The notes: generated by a model not told the origin, from the letters alone. DNA of 64,000 nt from UBA2031 sp037189985 (GCA_037189985.1 JBBCJX010000024.1:229010-293009); one strand, 5' to 3'; shown: positions 41,960 to 52,326, counted from the stretch's first letter. Translations and numbers: made by a program.

Positions 41960-43188
41960 TGCCAACGGGGGCTGCGCGGTGGGCGGGGGGTACGGTGCTG
42001 GCGTTGGGTCTGCTGGCAGGGACCTGGCTGCTCGTGCGTAGCGCACCAGTCCCTGTGGCCCCCGATGCGACGGCCGCTTTTCTTGCCCGTCACTGGCAGC
42101 AACCACTCCCGCCGCAGGGTCCCGTACCGGCCGGATTTTCCGCTCTGGAGGCCTCCCTTGCGCCGGAAAGCTGCGGACAGTGCCATGCCAGCCAGTACCG
42201 TGACTGGCAGCAAAGCCTGCACAGCCAGACCATGACGGCCGGCATCCTGTGGCAGATGCGGCTGATGCCGCAGGCGGAAGCCAACCAGTGCCTGAATTGC
42301 CACGCCCCCCTGGCGGAACAGAAAGCCCTGATCGCACAGGAGCATGGCTGGTCGGGCGCGCCGGCAACGCCACCGCCTGCACACGTTCCGGCCTCTCTGG
42401 GACACCAGGGGCTGGTGTGTGCTGCCTGCCATGTGCGCCAGCACGAGCGCTTCGGCCCGCCACCGCGAGAAGAGGCCGGAGTTTCTACCCCTGCCTCTGC
42501 TCATGCCATCCACGGTGGTTTCACCATGAGCAAGGCGTTCGAGGACAGCCGCTTCTGTGCCGGCTGCCACCAGTTCCCGGCCGACGGCCCGCGCACGGCC
42601 GGCAAGCTGCGTGAAGACACCTGGGAGCAATGGCGGGCCAGCCCGCAGGCCGCCAGCGGCAGCACCTGCCAGTCCTGCCATATGCCTGACCGTCAGCACA
42701 AATGGCAGGGCGTGCACTCGCCCGAGATGATCCGGCGCGCACTCAGCACCACGCTGGAGGTGAAAGACGGCACGGCTCGCGCGCAGTTGACCAATACCGG
42801 TGCCGGTCATTATTTCCCGACCTACATGGTGCCCAAGATCCACGTGCAGCTCTGGTGGTTGCAACACGGCATGGAATCGCTGCTGGTAGAAAGCGTGATC
42901 GGCTGGCAGGTGGATGTGTCACTGGAGAAAGAAAGCTTCGACACCCGTTTGCCACCCGGCAAAAGCCTGGAGCTGACCGCGCCACTGCCGGCGGACAGGC
43001 GACAGGGTCGGGTGGAACTGCGCGTGCTGGTCGCCCCGAAAGAACATTACGAAAGAACGTACGAATTCATGCTGGCACAGGCCGACAAACTTGATGCCGT
43101 CACCCTGGGGCTCGTCAAGACCGCTCATGCCGAAGCCCGGGCTTCCCGCTTCGAAGCGCTGCGCCTTGCCACCCCGGCCACACCCTGA
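41959..43188 (+). CDS. Five-haem c-type cytochrome, c554-like
   Basis: 409 residues: N-terminal membrane segment (~8-28), then five CXXCH sites (CGQCH, CLNCH, CAACH, CAGCH, CQSCH). The region CGQCHASQYRDWQQSLHSQ resembles multihaem cytochromes of the c554 group. The last ~150 residues lack haem sites and look beta-rich. Translation is coupled to the TusA-like gene. It is probably the second redox component of the locus. Confidence 0.83.
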   Translation: MPTGAARWAGGTVLALGLLAGTWLLVRSAPVPVAPDATAAFLARHWQQPLPPQGPVPAGFSALEASLAPESCGQCHASQYRDWQQSLHSQTMTAGILWQMRLMPQAEANQCLNCHAPLAEQKALIAQEHGWSGAPATPPPAHVPASLGHQGLVCAACHVRQHERFGPPPREEAGVSTPASAHAIHGGFTMSKAFEDSRFCAGCHQFPADGPRTAGKLREDTWEQWRASPQAASGSTCQSCHMPDRQHKWQGVHSPEMIRRALSTTLEVKDGTARAQLTNTGAGHYFPTYMVPKIHVQLWWLQHGMESLLVESVIGWQVDVSLEKESFDTRLPPGKSLELTAPLPADRRQGRVELRVLVAPKEHYERTYEFMLAQADKLDAVTLGLVKTAHAEARASRFEALRLATPATP

Positions 43189-43201
43189 GAGAGGAACATT
43201 C

Positions 43202-44128
43202 ATGAACCGCTTTCTGCTGTTTCTTTTTCCTGTTTGCTTGCTGACGGCCTGCGGCGGTGGGGGCGGCGGTACAGGTGGTGGTGCCACGACGACGCCCATC
43301 GAACCTGTCGTCACACTGCCCTGCCTGGAGCGGGAGAGTGGCGCCAGCCAGATCGCCTGCCTTGAAGGCACGCTGACCCCCAGCAATGTCTATCTGGGCA
43401 ATACACCGGCCTGGAGCCAGCTCATCATCGGCAGCGATGGCAGTGCCAGTTTCCAGGGAGAAGAAAGTCTTTCCTTCCAGGCGACCGACATCCAGCGCGT
43501 GGAAGACTTGCGCGCAACCGAGGGCCACATTCTCGTTGAGGTCGCACGCGCCGGCGGCAGCACGCAGGAGTTTCTGCTGGTCCTGCATCCGGATGGAAAA
43601 TCCGTGCTGGACATCGAGTACTGGCAGGCTGGCACGCTGCACGGCATCAGCGTCGCCGAGGTCCCGGACTGGCAGGACAATCACGTCGGCAGCATCGGGA
43701 ACGGGGTCAATGCCAATTTCCGTGCGCAGAAAATCCAGACCGCCATCGATCATGCTATGTCGGAGCCTTCTTATGCCGATGCGACCGGCCTGCATGTCAG
43801 TGCCATCGAGAACCGTGGAGATACTGACGAGAAAGGCTGGCGCATCCATGTTGCCAATTTCGATCCCCGCGATTTCCCGCGGGACTACGCCTGCCAGGCA
43901 GGCAGTGATGCGATCTATGTCGCGCTCAAGCTCGAAGGGAAAGAATGGTCAACCGCTACGCCGGGGCGCTGCGTCATCAATATTGCCTACATCGAATACA
44001 CCGATCCGCGCGACCGCAACAGTCCCATCGACTATATCGACGGACATTTCGTGGCTGAGCTGCAAGCAGATACGGCTGCCCGCCCGGAGCGGGTCTTGGA
44101 CGGCATTTTCCGTTTCGATGTGAATTGA
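43202..44128 (+). CDS. Lipoprotein of unknown function at the end of the ext-like operon
   Basis: 308 residues from the ATG at 43202 after a GAGAGGA site. The lipobox is LLTA|C, followed by a Gly/Thr linker. The rest is soluble and mostly beta (VEVARAGGSTQEFLLVLHPDGKS is the clearest stretch, in two segments), with cysteine pairs PCLE...ACLE and ACQAG...RCVI. I recognise no family. Its location, 13 nt after the five-haem cytochrome, suggests a surface component of the same system. Confidence 0.75.
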   Translation: MNRFLLFLFPVCLLTACGGGGGGTGGGATTTPIEPVVTLPCLERESGASQIACLEGTLTPSNVYLGNTPAWSQLIIGSDGSASFQGEESLSFQATDIQRVEDLRATEGHILVEVARAGGSTQEFLLVLHPDGKSVLDIEYWQAGTLHGISVAEVPDWQDNHVGSIGNGVNANFRAQKIQTAIDHAMSEPSYADATGLHVSAIENRGDTDEKGWRIHVANFDPRDFPRDYACQAGSDAIYVALKLEGKEWSTATPGRCVINIAYIEYTDPRDRNSPIDYIDGHFVAELQADTAARPERVLDGIFRFDVN

Positions 44129-44160
44129 GGTATGGCCGGGAGCAGGCCGGCTACCCGACG

Positions 44161-44373
44161 TCAGGGCTTGGCTTGCGGAAAGCGGACGATGCCTGTTTCG
44201 CTGTCTGCAACACTGCCGACAGGATGCTCCGGCGCTTGCGGTTCGGCACTTTCATAACCGCAAGCCACGCATTCAATCCATTCACGCTCGCCATCGCGGC
44301 ACAGTCGCACCTTGTCCTCGGCATTGCAGGAGGGGCAACGGGCGCCGGCGATGAACTGGCGTTTTATGCTCAC
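44161..44373 (-). CDS. yheV: YheV-family zinc-ribbon protein
   Basis: 70 residues with the YheV pattern KRQFIAGARCPSC...ECVACGYES, a four-Cys zinc ribbon. Function unknown. The GTG start overlaps the prlC stop by 3 nt, and the prlC-yheV pair is conserved in gammaproteobacteria. Confidence 0.85.
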   Translation of the reverse strand: MSIKRQFIAGARCPSCNAEDKVRLCRDGEREWIECVACGYESAEPQAPEHPVGSVADSETGIVRFPQAKP

Positions 44374-46400
44374 GCTTGAAGACCCGAATGACGCAGAAGC
44401 GCATCCACTTTCGGTTCACGGCCCCGGAAATCCACAAAGAGTTCGAGGGCATCGCGGCTGCCGCCCTGGGCAAGAATGGTTTCGCGGAAGTTGCGTCCGG
44501 TTTCCTTGTTCATCACGCCCTCTTCCTCAAAGCGCGAGAAGGCGTCTGAAGAAAGGACCTCGGCCCATTTGTAGCTGTAATAACCGGCCGCATAACCGCC
44601 GGCAAAGATATGGCTGAAGCCGTGCTGGAAGCGGTTGAAGGCGGGTGGCTGCATGACGGCGATACGCTGCCGCACGGCATTTAGTTTTTCTTGCACGTCT
44701 CCCGGCTGCACGTTCTTGAGAGAATGGATTTCCATGTCGAAGGCGGCGAATTCAAGCTGGCGCAGCATCATGAGGCCAGACTGGAAATTCTTGGCGGCCA
44801 GCATTTTTTCCAGAAGGTCCTGTGGCAGAGCTTGTCCGCTCTCGACATGGCCGGAAATCAGGGCCAGCGCTTCCGGTTCCCAGCACCAGTTCTCGAAGAA
44901 CTGGCTGGGCAGCTCCACGGCATCCCAGGCAACGCCGTTGATGCCGGAGACAGCCGCAATCTCGATGCGTGTCAGCATGTGGTGCACGCCATGTCCGAAC
45001 TCGTGGAAAAGCGTGGTGACTTCGTCATGAGTCAGCAGGGCAGGCTTGCCGTCGACCGGGGGATTGAAATTGCAGGTCAGGAAGGCCACCGGCTTTTGCA
45101 GGGAGCCATCGGGCAGACGGCGCCGGACACGGCAGTCAGCCATCCATGCGCCGCCACGCTTGCTGGTGCGGGCATAGGGGTCCAGCCAGAAACTGGCGAT
45201 AGTCTGGCCGCCTTCACTGATTTCGTAGAAAGTCACGTCCGGATGCCATTTCACGACATCATGACGTTCACGGATTTCAACGCCATAGAGGGTTTCGGCA
45301 ATACGCAGCATGCCGTCAATCACGCGCGGCGCTGGGAAATAAGGGCGCAGCAACTCCTGGGAGATGGCGTATTTTTCTTCCTTGAGTTTCTCGCTGGCGA
45401 AAGTCACGTCCCAGGCCTGTAATTCTTCGATGCCAAGCCGGCGTGCGGCAAATTCACGAAGCTCGGCCAGCTCTTTTTCGGCCCCCGGCTTGGTACGCCC
45501 TGCGAGGTCATCGATGAATGCCATGACATCACCGGGCGTGGCAGCCATTTTCGGAACGAGTGAAACCTCGGCGTAGCTGGCATATCCCAACAAGAGTGCT
45601 TCTTCTTCGCGCAGACGCAGGATCTCGTTGATCAAGCCGGTATTGTCATGCTGGCCGGCATTCGGGCCCTGGTCCGAGGCACGTGTGACATAGGCGGTGT
45701 AAACCTCCTGACGCAATGAGCGGTCTTTTGCATGAGTCATCACGGCCAGATAGGAAGGAAAGTCCAGTGTGACGCGAAAGCCGGTTTTTTCTTTCTGTGC
45801 CGCCAGGGAGGCCAGCAGGGCAAGGGCGGAATCCGGTAGGCCATCAAGTCGCGACGCATCAGGCAATACCAGCTCCCAAGCCTGGGTTGCATCAAGTACG
45901 TTGTCAGAGAAGCGGGATGACAGCTCCGATAGCTTTTCAATGACTTCGGCGAAGCGCTTTTTCTTTTCCGCTGCCATGCCGATGCCGCTGAGGCGGAAAT
46001 CACGCAAGGCATTGCGCACGGCTTTTTGCTGTGCAGGTGAAAAACTCCTGAAGCCTGCGCTCTTCTCGATGCTTTCGTAAATGCGGAAGAGGTCTTCGTT
46101 CTGGCCCAGTTCGGTGCCATAAGCCGCCAGCTTTGGTAGGGCTTCGTTGTAGGCGGTGCGCCACGCCTCGGAATTCATGACGGCGTTGAGATGTGAAACC
46201 GGAGCCCAGGCTTGATCAAGGCGATCCTGCAGCTGCTCCAGTACCGCAGGGACAGCCTCCCAGGTTGCTGCGGCCTGGGAGAGACCGGCAATGGCTGCCC
46301 GGTTTTCTGCCAGGATGGTGTCGATCGCCGGCTGCACGTGCTCGGGCAGGATGCGGTCAAACGGGGGCAGGGCATGGGACTCGAGCAGGGGATTGGTCAT
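44370..46400 (-). CDS. prlC: Oligopeptidase A (M3 metallopeptidase)
   Basis: 676 residues from the ATG at 46400 (MTNPLLES); E. coli PrlC is 680. The frame is open far upstream, but that part overlaps yrdA. The zinc site is HEFGHGVHH, with the distal Glu in the following helix. It is a cytoplasmic oligopeptidase that degrades signal peptides and short peptides. It precedes yheV with overlap and is divergent from yrdA. Confidence 0.95.
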   Translation of the reverse strand: MTNPLLESHALPPFDRILPEHVQPAIDTILAENRAAIAGLSQAAATWEAVPAVLEQLQDRLDQAWAPVSHLNAVMNSEAWRTAYNEALPKLAAYGTELGQNEDLFRIYESIEKSAGFRSFSPAQQKAVRNALRDFRLSGIGMAAEKKKRFAEVIEKLSELSSRFSDNVLDATQAWELVLPDASRLDGLPDSALALLASLAAQKEKTGFRVTLDFPSYLAVMTHAKDRSLRQEVYTAYVTRASDQGPNAGQHDNTGLINEILRLREEEALLLGYASYAEVSLVPKMAATPGDVMAFIDDLAGRTKPGAEKELAELREFAARRLGIEELQAWDVTFASEKLKEEKYAISQELLRPYFPAPRVIDGMLRIAETLYGVEIRERHDVVKWHPDVTFYEISEGGQTIASFWLDPYARTSKRGGAWMADCRVRRRLPDGSLQKPVAFLTCNFNPPVDGKPALLTHDEVTTLFHEFGHGVHHMLTRIEIAAVSGINGVAWDAVELPSQFFENWCWEPEALALISGHVESGQALPQDLLEKMLAAKNFQSGLMMLRQLEFAAFDMEIHSLKNVQPGDVQEKLNAVRQRIAVMQPPAFNRFQHGFSHIFAGGYAAGYYSYKWAEVLSSDAFSRFEEEGVMNKETGRNFRETILAQGGSRDALELFVDFRGREPKVDALLRHSGLQA

Positions 46401-46487
46401 GAAAGCATCCGTGGTTGGCTCTCCCCGCCGGGGCGCGCATGGGAGAGAATCAGACATCCGGTAAAAAGACAGGGTTATGGGGAAATA

Positions 46488-47036
46488 ATGGTGACCGCGA
46501 TCCGTACCTACAAGGGCATGCAGCCACAAATCGACGAGAGTGTATTCGTGGACCCGACAGCCGTCATCATCGGCGATGTGGTCATCGGCCGCGACAGCTC
46601 GGTCTGGCCTTATGCCATCGTACGTGGCGACATGCACCGTATCCGTATTGGCGAGCGGGTCTCCGTGCAGGATGGCAGCGTGCTCCACATCACGCATGCC
46701 AGCAGTTACAACCCGGACGGCTTTCCGCTGACCATCGGCAATGATGTCACCATCGGCCATCAAGCGACGCTGCATGGCTGTACGGTGCATGACCGCGTAC
46801 TCATCGGCATGAAGGCCATGGTGATGGACGGTGCCGTGGTGGAATCGGAGGTCATCCTGGGTGCAGGTGCCGTGGTGCCTCCGGGCAAGGTGCTGGCTTC
46901 GGGCTTTGTCTATGTCGGCAGCCCGGCCAAGGCCGCACGTGCCATCACGGAGAAGGAGCGGAGTTATTTCACCTATACAGCAGCGAACTATGCGCGATTG
47001 AAAGACGATTACCGTAAGGAAAGTGGCGAAGTCTGA
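46488..47036 (+). CDS. yrdA: Gamma-carbonic-anhydrase-like protein
   Basis: 182 residues from the ATG at 46488, preceded by GGGGA. It is a left-handed beta-helix of hexapeptide repeats. Zinc-ligand His residues are visible in HITHAS and GHQATLHGC. Members are called gamma-CA or YrdA; carbonic anhydrase activity has not been shown for most. A strong bidirectional terminator begins immediately after the stop. Confidence 0.9.
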   Translation: MVTAIRTYKGMQPQIDESVFVDPTAVIIGDVVIGRDSSVWPYAIVRGDMHRIRIGERVSVQDGSVLHITHASSYNPDGFPLTIGNDVTIGHQATLHGCTVHDRVLIGMKAMVMDGAVVESEVILGAGAVVPPGKVLASGFVYVGSPAKAARAITEKERSYFTYTAANYARLKDDYRKESGEV

Positions 47037-47039
47037 ATG

Positions 47040-47068
47040 AAAAAAGCCGGCACACTGCCGGCTTTTTT
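47040..47068. terminator. Bidirectional intrinsic terminator
   Basis: AAAAAAGCCGGCA (47040-47052), CAC loop, TGCCGGCTTTTTT (47056-47068). It serves yrdA on the plus strand and the DUF481 gene on the minus strand. Confidence 0.92.
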
Positions 47069-47093
47069 CATTTTTCATTCAGGAAAGGAAAGC

Positions 47094-47807
47094 TTATTTG
47101 AAGCGGTAGTTCAGGCCAAAGGTTGTCAGCGTGTCCTGGGTATCGCTGGGGCCGCTGTCATGCTTGGTTTCGTAGGCGAGATTGAGGCCTACCACATCCG
47201 TGATGTTCACCGTCACGGCAGAGCGTGTGCGCAGGACCGTGCCACTGTCTCCGGTTTCCACGGAGGCATCTTCATTGAAGCGGGCATTCGGCGCGAACTT
47301 CCATTCAAGCTTGAGTGCCACATTGCCCAGTGCTTCGGTTTCGCTGCCACCGACAGCAGAATCCAGTTTGCTGTAGCGCGAACCGGCACCAAAATCCATG
47401 GACAGGAACAGTGTGTCCGATTTCAGGAACTCGCGACCGTAACCGATGGCGAGGAAGGCCTGGTATTCAAAACCGGATTGCAGGTCTTTTTCCCACTGCG
47501 GCTTGATGAAGATGTAATCCCGCTCGGTAAAGCTCCAGCTGGATTTTTCCATGACCAGATAGCGCTCGATGCTGCGAATGCCGGTGTCGTTGTCGACTTC
47601 GTTCAGGCCTTCGGCCTTGAGCTGGTGTGCCCAGCGCTCCTGCTTGTATTGCGTATCGAAACGGCCCTTGAGTGTTTCCTTGTTGCTGCTGCCCGTGGAC
47701 TTCATGTAGGCGGCATCCACTTCACCGGTGAAGGCCCGCGTGGGCTCGTCGGCCAGTGCAGCCATGGAAAGGGGGGCCAGCAAGGCCGCTGCCAGAATGG
47801 ATCGCAT
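47094..47807 (-). CDS. DUF481-family outer-membrane beta-barrel protein
   Basis: 237 residues from the ATG at 47807; an adjacent in-frame GTG (47810) is closer to the ideal spacing from AGGAG. Signal peptide ends near AALA. The body is a series of amphipathic strands (FTGEVDAAYMKSTGSSNK, YGREFLKSDTLFLSMDFGAG) ending GLNYRFK, the DUF481/YdiY pattern. Function unknown; often salt- or stress-induced in relatives. Confidence 0.83.
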   Translation of the reverse strand: MRSILAAALLAPLSMAALADEPTRAFTGEVDAAYMKSTGSSNKETLKGRFDTQYKQERWAHQLKAEGLNEVDNDTGIRSIERYLVMEKSSWSFTERDYIFIKPQWEKDLQSGFEYQAFLAIGYGREFLKSDTLFLSMDFGAGSRYSKLDSAVGGSETEALGNVALKLEWKFAPNARFNEDASVETGDSGTVLRTRSAVTVNITDVVGLNLAYETKHDSGPSDTQDTLTTFGLNYRFK

Positions 47808-47834
47808 CACTTCTTACTCCTTGTCACCTTTGAA

Positions 47835-48671
47835 TCAGTCATTGTGCTTGCGGGTCAGGCTTGCCCGCAGGCTGGCCAGTACCGCTGCCGTGGGGGGGAG
47901 AACCTGGCGCCATAGAAAAAATGCTTCGGCAGCCTGCTCGACCAGCATGCCAAGGCCGTCGCGAATGGTTGCCCCCTCGGCACTTGCCCACTGCAGGAAC
48001 GCCGAAGGCGCCGCACCGTACATCATGTCGAAGGCCAGTGCATCCTTGGCGAGCAGTCCCGAAGGCAGGTCCAGCCCCGCACCCTGCAGGCTGGCAGAGG
48101 TCCCGTTGATGACCAGATCAAACTGTCTGCCTGCAAGCCTGGCCGGCGAGACAGCCTCCACCTTGCCTTCGTCATGAAACAGCTCTGCCAGGGCCTGCGC
48201 CTTCGCTTCGGTCCGGTTGGCGATCACGAGGGCAGCTGGCTTTTCTGCCAGCAAGGGCCCCAGCACGCCACGGACTGCTCCCCCGGCACCCAGCACCAGT
48301 ACACGTTTGCCACCAAGCGCATAGCCGGCGTTCTGCGAAAGATCGCGCACCAGGCCGATACCGTCAGTATTGTCTCCGTACAGTCTTCCGTTTTTGCCGG
48401 GCAGCAGGGTATTCACAGCCCCTGCCTTTTCCGCACGCGGACTCAGCACCTCTGCCAACTGCCAGGCCTCCTCCTTGAAAGGAACGGTGACATTGCAGCC
48501 GCGGCCACCTTCGGCCAGAAAGGACTGCAGGGCTTGGGCAAAGCCTCCGACAGGGGCCAGCCGTGCTTCATAGACCAAGGCTTGGCCGGTCAGTCGCGCA
48601 AATTCGGCATGGATATGGGGGGACTTGCTGTGGGCAATGGGATTGCCGAAGACGCAATAGCGCTCCATCAT
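47835..48671 (-). CDS. aroE: Shikimate dehydrogenase
   Basis: 278 residues. The substrate domain begins YCVFGNPIAHSKSPHIH and has the catalytic Lys in NVTVPFKEEA. The NADP domain has VLGAGGAVRG and the NRTEAKA adenine-ribose motif. It reduces 3-dehydroshikimate in the aromatic pathway. AGGA precedes the start; two tandem ATGs (48671, 48668) are possible. Confidence 0.95.
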   Translation of the reverse strand: MMERYCVFGNPIAHSKSPHIHAEFARLTGQALVYEARLAPVGGFAQALQSFLAEGGRGCNVTVPFKEEAWQLAEVLSPRAEKAGAVNTLLPGKNGRLYGDNTDGIGLVRDLSQNAGYALGGKRVLVLGAGGAVRGVLGPLLAEKPAALVIANRTEAKAQALAELFHDEGKVEAVSPARLAGRQFDLVINGTSASLQGAGLDLPSGLLAKDALAFDMMYGAAPSAFLQWASAEGATIRDGLGMLVEQAAEAFFLWRQVLPPTAAVLASLRASLTRKHND

Positions 48672-48780
48672 TCGATTTCCTCCGGCTGGCGAGCTTCATG
48701 GAGATGTGCCGGAGCGTCAACTCGCTGCCTTCGTTTTTATACCGTATTCCTGCCTGCCGACCTGACCGGGAGATTCCTGC

Positions 48781-49494
48781 ATGCATCATGTTCGTCTGCT
48801 GTACATCAGCCTGCTGGCGCTTGGCCTGCTGGCGTCGGCGGCTCGTGCCGAGATCGCGGCCAGCGAACTCCAGTCGCTGCGTGATGGTGCCTATCGCAGC
48901 ACCAGTCAGCTTTTCATGTATGTCATCCTGGAAAAGGCCGGAGAGCGTCGCCAGGATGCCCTCGCGTTGGCCGGCAAGCTGGATACCCGGGTGAGTGCCC
49001 TGAATGATGCCGGCCTGAAGACGAGCTGGGTGGCCCTGCGTGATGTGCTGAAGCGAGACCTTTATCAGGATGGCGAAGCCAACCAGCTTGCCATTTATGC
49101 GGCGGAAGATCTCACGACCCGGTTTGCGGCCGATCTCGAGCAACGCATGCCGACAGGGACGGATCCGGTGAAACTGGCCCTCTACGACCTGGCGGGCCGC
49201 ATGCAGGTGATGATGACGATCTATCTGCGCAACGGCGCTGATCCGCTGGGCGGCTCCAACTACTCCGGCGTCAACCGGAATCTTGATCCTGCGGTGCTTG
49301 CTGCCGAATTCTCGGCACGGCTCGACAAGCTCGGCAAAAGCCAGCCTGCGCTGGCGCCGGCACTTGCAAAGGTGCGCAGCAAATGGGTCTTCCTTCTGCC
49401 GCGCCTGACGAACTTCAACGAAAAGAGCGTGCCTTATCTGGTGGACCTTTATGGCCGCCAGATCATTGACCAGTTGCTGGCCGCAGCATCCTGA
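48781..49494 (+). CDS. Exported protein of unknown function
   Basis: 237 residues with a signal peptide ending near ARAE. The mature part is largely helical (SELQSLRDGAYRSTSQLF, YDLAGRMQVMMTIYLRN) and ends in a helix VPYLVDLYGRQIIDQLL. I recognise no family. It is divergent from aroE and convergent on hemF, and appears to be monocistronic. Confidence 0.75.
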   Translation: MHHVRLLYISLLALGLLASAARAEIAASELQSLRDGAYRSTSQLFMYVILEKAGERRQDALALAGKLDTRVSALNDAGLKTSWVALRDVLKRDLYQDGEANQLAIYAAEDLTTRFAADLEQRMPTGTDPVKLALYDLAGRMQVMMTIYLRNGADPLGGSNYSGVNRNLDPAVLAAEFSARLDKLGKSQPALAPALAKVRSKWVFLLPRLTNFNEKSVPYLVDLYGRQIIDQLLAAAS

Positions 49495-49501
49495 AAAGCA
49501 T

Positions 49502-49539
49502 CGTAGCCATGCCGCCTGTGACCGGGCGACATGGCTACG
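49502..49539. terminator. Terminator-like hairpin between convergent genes
   Basis: CGTAGCCATG (49502-49511) pairs with CATGGCTACG (49530-49539), with a smaller inner GC stem. There is no T-tract on either side. Its place between two converging stops supports a terminator role. Confidence 0.5.
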
Positions 49540-49545
49540 GCGAGA

Positions 49546-50472
<927 letters not shown>

Positions 50473-50478
50473 GGCACC

Positions 50479-51051
50479 TCACCGGGGTCTCAGGACGACG
50501 CCGGTTTCAGCGTCGCGTATTTCACTGGGGCGGGCATCTCCACCCAGAGCGCCTGGCACGATGGCGGCAAGACCGGCGCCGAATTGCTGCTCCAGTTCTG
50601 CCATGCCCTGCACGGGCGCCTGGCCACTCAGGTTGGCGCTGGTGGATACCAGCGGACCGCCCCATGCCTCGCAAAGTGCACGCACGCCTTCGTGTGCCGA
50701 CACACGGACCGCGAGCCCGGCGTGTTCGCCGCGCAGCCAGTGCGGGGCATCCGGCGCTGGCACGATCCACGTGTAGGGGCCGGGCCAGCTTGCCAGCAGC
50801 GCCGGTTTTTTCGACGCTGACACAGCAGCAAGCCAGGGTTCGATCTGGGCGATGCTCGCGGCAATGATAATCAGGCCCTTGTGGCTGGGGCGTTGCTTCA
50901 GATCAAGCAGACGGCAAACAGCCTGCTCGTTGAACGGATCGCAGCCCAGCCCCCAGACGGCTTCCGTGGGATAGGCGATGACGCCACCGGCTTTCAGGGC
51001 TTCGACGGCCAGCTGCAAGTCATGGGCGTAAGGAAGACGTGTCGTATTCAT
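50479..51051 (-). CDS. tsaC: L-threonylcarbamoyladenylate synthase TsaC
   Basis: 190 residues from the ATG at 51051. Sua5/YciO/YrdC fold with GGVIAYPTEAVWGLGCDP, LKQRPSHKG and the KRxxxK-like site in the first third, and VSTSANLSG near the end. It makes the precursor for t6A37 modification of tRNA. It lies between dprA and hemF, as in Pseudomonas. Confidence 0.94.
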   Translation of the reverse strand: MNTTRLPYAHDLQLAVEALKAGGVIAYPTEAVWGLGCDPFNEQAVCRLLDLKQRPSHKGLIIIAASIAQIEPWLAAVSASKKPALLASWPGPYTWIVPAPDAPHWLRGEHAGLAVRVSAHEGVRALCEAWGGPLVSTSANLSGQAPVQGMAELEQQFGAGLAAIVPGALGGDARPSEIRDAETGVVLRPR

Positions 51052-51085
51052 GGCGGCGCAGTGTAGCACTGAGCCACTCAGGCAA

Positions 51086-52240
51086 TCAGCGCAGGCGCTC
51101 GTAACCGCCTGCCACGGCTGCGACATGTCCGCCCAGCTCCAGCTCGACCAGCAACCGCAACACCTGCGCCGGTTTTTGCCCGGTTGCCTGGATCAGCCAG
51201 TCTGCATGCCGGCATTCGCAGCCCAGGGCATCCAGCACCTGGGTGGCTTCTACAGACAGCCGGGTTTGTGTTGTTGCTGAAGAAGAGTTATCCCGTGCGG
51301 TGACCTGCTCACGCAGCCATCCTGTCATGGGTGGAAGGTCGGAAAGAATCTGTGCGGTATTGACCACGGCCGTGGCACCTTCGCGTATCAGCTTGAGGCA
51401 ACCTTGAGCCTGTGGATGGTGCCGTGAGCCCGGCAGTGCCCATACGGTACGTCCTTGTTCTGCTGCCATTCTCGCGGTGATGAGGGAGCCACTTTCCGGT
51501 GCGGCTTCTACTACAAGCACGCCAAGGCTGAGGCCACTGATGATGCGGTTGCGTCGCGGGAAGTGAGGTGCCAGTGGCAGAGTGCCGGGCAAGAACTCAC
51601 TCACGATCAGCCCGCCTTCTGCGACAAGGCGATCATAGAGTCCGGTGTTCTCGCGAGGGTAGGCACGATCTGCGCCGGTGCCCAGAACCGCGACTGTCTG
51701 GCCTCCGGCGTTGAGGGTGCCTTCATGCGCGCAGGCATCAATACCGCGTGCCATGCCACTGGTGATGACCAGGCCTGCTTCTGCCAGCTCTCTGGCAAAA
51801 GCAGCAGCATCTGAACGCCCGGCAAGGGAGGGCTTGCGACTGCCCACGATGGCCAGTTGTGGCAACCCCAGTAGCATGCTGTTGCCGCGCAAGAAAAGCA
51901 GCGGAGGCGGGTCCGGAATTTCGCGTAGCAGCGCAGGATAGTCTTCATGATCCTGGGCAAGCAGCGTATGGCCCGGCTGTTCGCACCAGTGCAGCTTGGC
52001 CAGAACACCTTCCTGCATTTCACGCAGCAACGCCGGATCATTTTCTTGTTGCCAGTGAGCAAGTCTTTGCGCCTGGCCTGGTGCAATTCCCAGCCTGCGC
52101 CAGTCGGAAGGGCTGGCGGTGAGTGCATCGGTAGGTGAAGAAAATTCCTGCAGGAGCAGGGCGGTGCTGCGATGGGACTGGTGAACAAGACACCAGAGGC
52201 GCAGCCAGTCGGTGGCGGGCGCAAATGTGGAAACGGTCAT
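51086..52240 (-). CDS. dprA: DNA-processing protein DprA
   Basis: 384 residues: an N-terminal helical domain, a Rossmann-like core (GSRKPSLAGRSDA, TSGMARGIDACAHEGTL, FPRRNRIISGLS, ESGSLITA) and a C-terminal winged-helix domain (CRHADWLIQATG). DprA loads RecA on incoming single strands during natural transformation. It is separated from the LysM gene by a terminator, so it must have its own promoter. Confidence 0.94.
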   Translation of the reverse strand: MTVSTFAPATDWLRLWCLVHQSHRSTALLLQEFSSPTDALTASPSDWRRLGIAPGQAQRLAHWQQENDPALLREMQEGVLAKLHWCEQPGHTLLAQDHEDYPALLREIPDPPPLLFLRGNSMLLGLPQLAIVGSRKPSLAGRSDAAAFARELAEAGLVITSGMARGIDACAHEGTLNAGGQTVAVLGTGADRAYPRENTGLYDRLVAEGGLIVSEFLPGTLPLAPHFPRRNRIISGLSLGVLVVEAAPESGSLITARMAAEQGRTVWALPGSRHHPQAQGCLKLIREGATAVVNTAQILSDLPPMTGWLREQVTARDNSSSATTQTRLSVEATQVLDALGCECRHADWLIQATGQKPAQVLRLLVELELGGHVAAVAGGYERLR

Positions 52241-52326
52241 GGGGCATCCTTGCCTTGAGTCGGTGTTGTCTCGTTTGTCTTGCCGGGGTAGTAATCATCC
52301 TCCTGACGATCACTTTTCTCCGGTCC

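Noticed and set aside
43250..43275. Gly-codon tract after the lipobox as a phase-variable G repeat
   Set aside because: The longest G run is only five bases, too short for slipped-strand variation.
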